NCBI GenBank assembly: GCA_019242065.1
Contig: JAFAWJ010001188.1
Coordinates: 1 to 8,750, forward strand
From: Chloroflexota bacterium
GTDB lineage: Bacteria > Chloroflexota > UBA6077 > CF-72
Length of the DNA stretch: 8,750 bases
Direction: 5' to 3'
Positions 5,885-8,750 of this stretch are shown one piece after another. Position numbers and translations under genes: made by a program. Each line of letters starts with the position of its first letter. Positions within the stretch are counted from its first letter, which is position 1. The notes beneath the pieces were generated by a model. It did no database searches and was not told the origin of the DNA. It saw only the letters and a program-made list of their open reading frames with translations.

Positions 5885-6993
5885 TCGGCCAGCGCGTGAA
5901 CGCCGTCGGCAATATCGTCTTTTTCTATCCAGCCGAACGCCAATCGTAAATAGGCGACATCCGAGCTGAGGGTGTGGAACGCCTGGCCCGTCGCGTAGGT
6001 AATCCCGCGAGCCGCCGCCAGCTCCTGCAGGTGCGCGCGGTCCACGTCCTCCGGCAGCTTGACCCACAGGAAGAGACCACCAGCTGGCTGGGTCCAGCTC
6101 ATGCCGGGCACCGTGCCGAACTCACTTTCGAGTGCGTCGAGCAGCGCGTTGCGCTTGTCTTTGACCGCCTGGCGACCTTCTTCAATGTGGTCCCATAGGT
6201 GGTCCCTGAAGTACTCGGCCGCCACGAGCTGAGAGAGCATGGACGTCCCACCGTCCATCTTCCACGGCATCAGGCGGGTGATGGTCGGTTCGTCGGCGAT
6301 GAAAAAGCCCAGGCGGATGCCAGGTCCGAGAATTTTGGAGAACGAGCCGATGTACATGACCTCGCCAGGATTGGCCAGCGCGTAGATGGCCGGGACGCTC
6401 AGCGGCTCGAAGCTGATGTCGCCGTAGGTATCGTCCTCCACAATCAGCACGTGGTGCTTGCGCGCCTGGTCCAGCAGCTGTTGGCGGTGCTCCAGGGGCT
6501 GGCTGGTGCCGGTCGGATTCTGATAGCTCGCGGTGGTGTAAATGAAGGCCGGTCGTTGGCCTGCGGCGGCTTGCTGGTCGAGGATGGTGGCCAGGGCGTC
6601 CATGCGCATGCCCTGCTCGTCGACGGGCACCGGCACCAGCTTCAGCCCGCACTGGTTGAAGACGCGGATCGTGCCGCTATATTCGAACTCCTCCATGAGC
6701 ACCGTATCGCCAGGACGGGCGAGACCCTGGGCGCTGAGCTGCAGGCCCTGCATGGCGCCGTTGGTGATGACGATGTTCTCGAGCGGCGGGCGGACGTGGT
6801 GGTTGTGCTCGAAGCGCTGCTGTGCGACGCCGCGCAGCTCCGGCAGCCCGCGCGCCTCAGGGTAGTGCGCAAGCTCGGCGCCCGTGCGGGTGAGCACGCG
6901 ACGTGCGGCTTCGCCAAGGTCGCGCGACGGGAAGACACCAGGATCCGGGTTGCCGGCTCCGAAATTAAAGGTCCGCGAAGCTGAGGCAGTCAT
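5845..6993 (-). CDS. PLP-dependent aminotransferase, class I/II fold (LysN / MocR-catalytic-domain-like)
   Basis: The 382-residue product is a complete fold-type I aminotransferase, transferring an amino group between an amino acid and a 2-oxo acid. Cofactor residues are all present: NGAMQGL (78-84) for the phosphate/ring pocket, Asn159 in YQNPTGT, Asp187 and Tyr190 in VEDDTYGD, the Schiff-base Lys220 in SFSKILGPGIRLGF with Arg227 binding phosphate, and Arg350 in YLRLAFGW for the substrate carboxylate. The SFSK...PGxRxG form and the QNPTG context resemble 2-aminoadipate / aromatic aminotransferases (LysN, KAT II, MocR catalytic domains). There is no N-terminal GntR HTH, so this is an enzyme rather than a MocR regulator. 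The start ATG at 6993 is 8 bp after the stop of the upstream VOC gene. The downstream GNAT gene overlaps its 3' end, so the three genes form one operon. Exact substrates cannot be read from sequence. Confidence 0.93.
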   Translation of the reverse strand: MTASASRTFNFGAGNPDPGVFPSRDLGEAARRVLTRTGAELAHYPEARGLPELRGVAQQRFEHNHHVRPPLENIVITNGAMQGLQLSAQGLARPGDTVLMEEFEYSGTIRVFNQCGLKLVPVPVDEQGMRMDALATILDQQAAAGQRPAFIYTTASYQNPTGTSQPLEHRQQLLDQARKHHVLIVEDDTYGDISFEPLSVPAIYALANPGEVMYIGSFSKILGPGIRLGFFIADEPTITRLMPWKMDGGTSMLSQLVAAEYFRDHLWDHIEEGRQAVKDKRNALLDALESEFGTVPGMSWTQPAGGLFLWVKLPEDVDRAHLQELAAARGITYATGQAFHTLSSDVAYLRLAFGWIEKDDIADGVHALAECVREAMPAPVAR

Positions 6994-7001
6994 CGGGCGG
7001 C

Positions 7002-7556
7002 TCAGCTTGCCACGCCCGCGGCGGGTTCACGGAGCGCGTCGATGCGGGCCTGCAGCTCCGGGCCGGGCCACGTTTCCTGGAGCCAGGCGGGAAGCGGGTC
7101 GTCCGGACCGCCGACTTCCAGGGCGGTGTCGATGTCATGTCGACCATTTGGGAAGATCTGTCGCGCACAAGGGAACTCGTAATAGATTTCGAGGCCGTTG
7201 CCATCGGGGTCGCGGAAGTACAGACTGCGCTGATTTTCGTGGTCGGTGGCATGGTCGATGGCGACGCCGTTGCGCAACAGGTTGGTGTACGCGTCGCGCA
7301 AATCGGCGTAGTTCTCGACCTGAAAGGCGATGTGGATCAAGCCGAGCTGGTCGCGGCTCGGCTTCTGCGCCTGCTCGCCCGCCGGGTGTTTGGCGAAGTC
7401 GAGCGTGTGGAAGCCGTCGCCGAGGGTGGTGAACAGGCCACCATGATCGGGATCGCGCTCGGCGACCTTCAGGCCGAGGACGTCACAGTAAAACCAGCGT
7501 GCGCGTTCCTCGTCGCTGACACGCAGGAGCACATGGCCGAGCTTCCAGAGTCGCAT
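7002..7556 (-). CDS. VOC family protein, extradiol (catechol 2,3-) dioxygenase-like
   Basis: From the ATG at 7556 the product is 184 residues (188 from the ATG at 7568). It has two VOC modules with a complete candidate 2-His-1-Glu metal triad: His8 in LGHVLLRV, His75 in LIHIAFQVEN and Glu123 in FRDPDGNGLEIYYE. The DHENQRSLYFRDPDGN stretch (105-120) matches the His...Ser...Tyr...DPDGN pattern of type I extradiol dioxygenases, which open catecholic rings with Fe(II) and O2. A C-terminal tail of about 55 residues (from FPNGRHDIDTALEVGG) follows and is unassigned. The open frame reaches 7709, but that N-terminal part overlaps the divergent dehydrogenase gene and is not protein-like. It is the first gene of the operon with the aminotransferase and GNAT. 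Fosfomycin-resistance-type or glyoxalase-type VOC activity is an alternative; the triad and DPDGN region favour the dioxygenase group. Confidence 0.88.
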   Translation of the reverse strand: MRLWKLGHVLLRVSDEERARWFYCDVLGLKVAERDPDHGGLFTTLGDGFHTLDFAKHPAGEQAQKPSRDQLGLIHIAFQVENYADLRDAYTNLLRNGVAIDHATDHENQRSLYFRDPDGNGLEIYYEFPCARQIFPNGRHDIDTALEVGGPDDPLPAWLQETWPGPELQARIDALREPAAGVAS

Positions 7557-7563
7557 GGCGTTG

Positions 7564-7569
7564 ATCATA
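7564..7569 (-). promoter_or_regulatory. Candidate -10 box for a near-leaderless VOC-aminotransferase-GNAT transcript
   Basis: On the minus strand TATGAT (five of six matches to TATAAT) ends 7 bases before the ATG at 7556. If used, transcription would begin at about that ATG, giving a leaderless mRNA. The alternative ATG at 7568 lies inside the hexamer and could then not be used. No Shine-Dalgarno site is present for either ATG, in keeping with this. There is no matching -35 box at normal spacing; CTGACC is 22 bases away. Confidence 0.35.
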
Positions 7570-7603
7570 TCGCGCCGTCGAGCGCTACCCTGGTCAGCAT
7601 CCC

Positions 7604-8569
7604 ATGCCCAAGTTTGTGTTTCTGCCGCCCCAGACCGAGACCACGCGTAGCTGGGCAGCCACCCTGGCCCAGAAAGTGCCAGCCTTCGAGGTCGTCGTCG
7701 CGGAATCACCCGAGGATGCGCGCCAGCAGATCGCCGACGCCGATGCGGCCTTCGGCACGCTGCCGGCCGACGTGCTGCGGCAGGCCGGCCAGTTGAAGTG
7801 GCTGCAGGCGCCGGCCATCGCCCCGCCAGCCGGCTTCTACTATCCCGAGCTGATCGCCCACCCGGTGATCGTCACCAATCAGCGTGGCATCTTCAACGAG
7901 CACATCGCGGCCCACATCATGGCGTTCGTGCTGGCGTTGGCCCGAGGCTTCCAGCGCTATATTCCGCGCCAGATCCGGCACGAGTGGGCACCCGATCGAC
8001 TGGATGCGGGGGTGGTCCACCTGCCGGAGTCGACGGCCTTGATCGTAGGTGTCGGCGGTATCGGCGCCGAGACGGCCACAAAGTGTGCGGCGTTTGGCAT
8101 GCGTGTCATCGGCCTGGACGCGCGCCAGCATGACGCGCCGCCGGGGGTGGTCGAGCTGTATACCCCCGACCATCTCGACGACCTGCTCCCGCGCGCGGAC
8201 TTCGTGATTCTCACCATCCCGCACACGCCCGAGACGGAGGGCCTGATGAACGCGGCCCGCTTTGCGAAGATGAAGCCGACAGCGTTCTTTATCAACATCG
8301 GACGCGGCAAGACTACGCGCTTGCACGACCTGGTGGAGGCACTCCAGTCGGGCCGGATCGCGGGCGCCGGGCTGGATGTGTATGAGGAAGAGCCACTGCC
8401 CGCCGACCACCCGCTGTGGGACGCGCCAAATGTGCTGTTGACGCCGCACACGGCGGGCTTCGGACCCTACCTGGACGACCGGCGCCTGGCGATTCTCCTC
8501 GACAACGGTCAGCGATTTGTGCGGGGCGAGCCGCTGGTCAACGTCGTCGACAAAGCGGTGTGGTTCTGA
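7604..8569 (+). CDS. D-isomer-specific 2-hydroxyacid dehydrogenase, NAD(P)-dependent
   Basis: The 321-residue product reduces a 2-oxo acid to a D-2-hydroxy acid, or the reverse, in the cytoplasm. The N-terminal flavodoxin-like catalytic half (to about 100, resuming after 285) encloses a Rossmann domain with GVGGIG (149-154) and the acidic LDAR end of strand two (171-174), which favours NAD. The catalytic trio is present: Arg234 in NIGRGK, Glu263 in LDVYEEEP and His282 in TPHTAG. There is no ACT or ASB domain, so it is not a long-type phosphoglycerate dehydrogenase. Candidates include glyoxylate/hydroxypyruvate reductase or a branched/aromatic 2-oxo-acid reductase. The ATG at 7604 has no Shine-Dalgarno site; a TACCCT hexamer at 7586-7591 could be a -10 element. 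The start is 35-47 bp from the divergent VOC gene. A second dehydrogenase follows after 2 bp. Confidence 0.94.
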   Translation: MPKFVFLPPQTETTRSWAATLAQKVPAFEVVVAESPEDARQQIADADAAFGTLPADVLRQAGQLKWLQAPAIAPPAGFYYPELIAHPVIVTNQRGIFNEHIAAHIMAFVLALARGFQRYIPRQIRHEWAPDRLDAGVVHLPESTALIVGVGGIGAETATKCAAFGMRVIGLDARQHDAPPGVVELYTPDHLDDLLPRADFVILTIPHTPETEGLMNAARFAKMKPTAFFINIGRGKTTRLHDLVEALQSGRIAGAGLDVYEEEPLPADHPLWDAPNVLLTPHTAGFGPYLDDRRLAILLDNGQRFVRGEPLVNVVDKAVWF

Positions 8570-8571
8570 AC

Positions 8572-8750
8572 GTGTCGACGGGTGATGCAGGCGGATCGGT
8601 CCTCGTCACGCGCCGATTTCCCGATGGGTCGACGCGGCCGCTGTTGGATGCCGGCCTGGGGGTCGAGCAGTGGCAGGCCGACGAGCCGATGGCGCGCGAG
8701 GTCCTGCTGAGGAAGGTGGGCGGTGTGCAGGCGATTCTGGCCAGCATCAC
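8572..8750 (+). CDS. Second D-2-hydroxyacid dehydrogenase (glyoxylate reductase-like), N-terminal fragment, 3' partial
   Basis: From a GTG start at 8572, two bases after the stop of the preceding dehydrogenase, the frame stays open to the window edge (59 full codons). The peptide begins MSTGDAGGSVLVTRRFPDGS and continues with LLDAGLGVEQW, DEPMAREVLLRKVGGVQAILASIT. This matches the first beta-alpha units of GyaR-type glyoxylate/hydroxypyruvate reductases: V(L)VTRxxP, then an AGxEVExW strand, an EPxxxEELL helix, and a DAIL(S) strand. The catalytic and NAD-binding residues lie beyond the window. The GTG is chosen because the nearby ATG at 8585 is out of frame and family similarity begins around residue 10. 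Tight spacing implies co-transcription and coupled translation. The class is likely; the substrate is a guess. Confidence 0.75.
   Translation, partial: MSTGDAGGSVLVTRRFPDGSTRPLLDAGLGVEQWQADEPMAREVLLRKVGGVQAILASI

Noticed and set aside
5309..5899. 196-codon plus-strand frame antisense to the GNAT gene
   Set aside because: It covers a convincing GNAT domain on the other strand. Its own product has no recognisable motif.
5885..6067. 61-codon N-terminal extension of the GNAT gene
   Set aside because: It overlaps the aminotransferase coding region, is Gly/Arg-rich and does not resemble a GNAT N-terminus.
7569..7709. N-terminal extension of the extradiol-like VOC protein
   Set aside because: It overlaps the start of the divergent dehydrogenase and has no VOC features. 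Family similarity begins right after the ATG at 7556.
1..8750. CRISPR array, tRNA/rRNA, insertion sequence, toxin-antitoxin or phage defence genes
   Set aside because: I looked for regularly spaced repeats, tRNA-like cloverleaf ends, transposase motifs and small paired genes, and saw none. All long frames with convincing motifs are metabolic or regulatory.

Overview
The window is a GC-rich bacterial stretch, densely packed with metabolic and accessory genes. It looks like a chromosome of a Chloroflexota-like or other high-GC environmental bacterium. That placement rests only on base composition, gene style (tandem-GNAT protein, WYL regulator, many VOC proteins, non-Shine-Dalgarno starts) and remembered resemblance, so it is tentative. 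I see no RNA gene, CRISPR array, insertion sequence or prophage. No stretch longer than about 160 bases lacks a gene.

Layout, left to right: (1) the 3' end of a thiamine-diphosphate enzyme of the acetolactate-synthase type, followed on the same strand by a protein with two GNAT domains; a 9-bp inverted repeat spans the gap between them. (2) On the minus strand, a complete thiolase with a clean ribosome binding site and all its catalytic residues. A 26-bp perfect palindrome separates the convergent GNAT and thiolase genes. (3) An uncharacterised 240-246 residue minus-strand protein upstream of the thiolase. (4) Divergent from it by 44-62 bp, a plus-strand pair: a small VOC protein and a WYL-type regulator. 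(5) A minus-strand operon read right to left: extradiol-dioxygenase-like VOC protein, class I/II PLP aminotransferase, GNAT acetyltransferase (8-bp gap, then a 40-bp overlap). (6) Divergent from that operon by 35-47 bp, a plus-strand tandem of two D-2-hydroxyacid dehydrogenases 2 bp apart. The second is cut off by the window edge.

Working together (inference): the right-hand third is a compact divergent block. A transaminase that yields 2-oxo acids, an acetyltransferase and a ring-cleavage-type VOC enzyme face two enzymes that reduce 2-oxo acids to D-2-hydroxy acids, or run the reverse. This suggests catabolism or recycling of an amino acid or aromatic-derived compound, with unknown substrate. 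The VOC-WYL pair looks like a small ligand-responsive module that could also control the divergent unknown gene. Nothing here is clearly a new defence or mobile system. The most interesting items are the uncharacterised protein divergent from the VOC-WYL pair, and the dioxygenase/aminotransferase/GNAT versus tandem dehydrogenase block.
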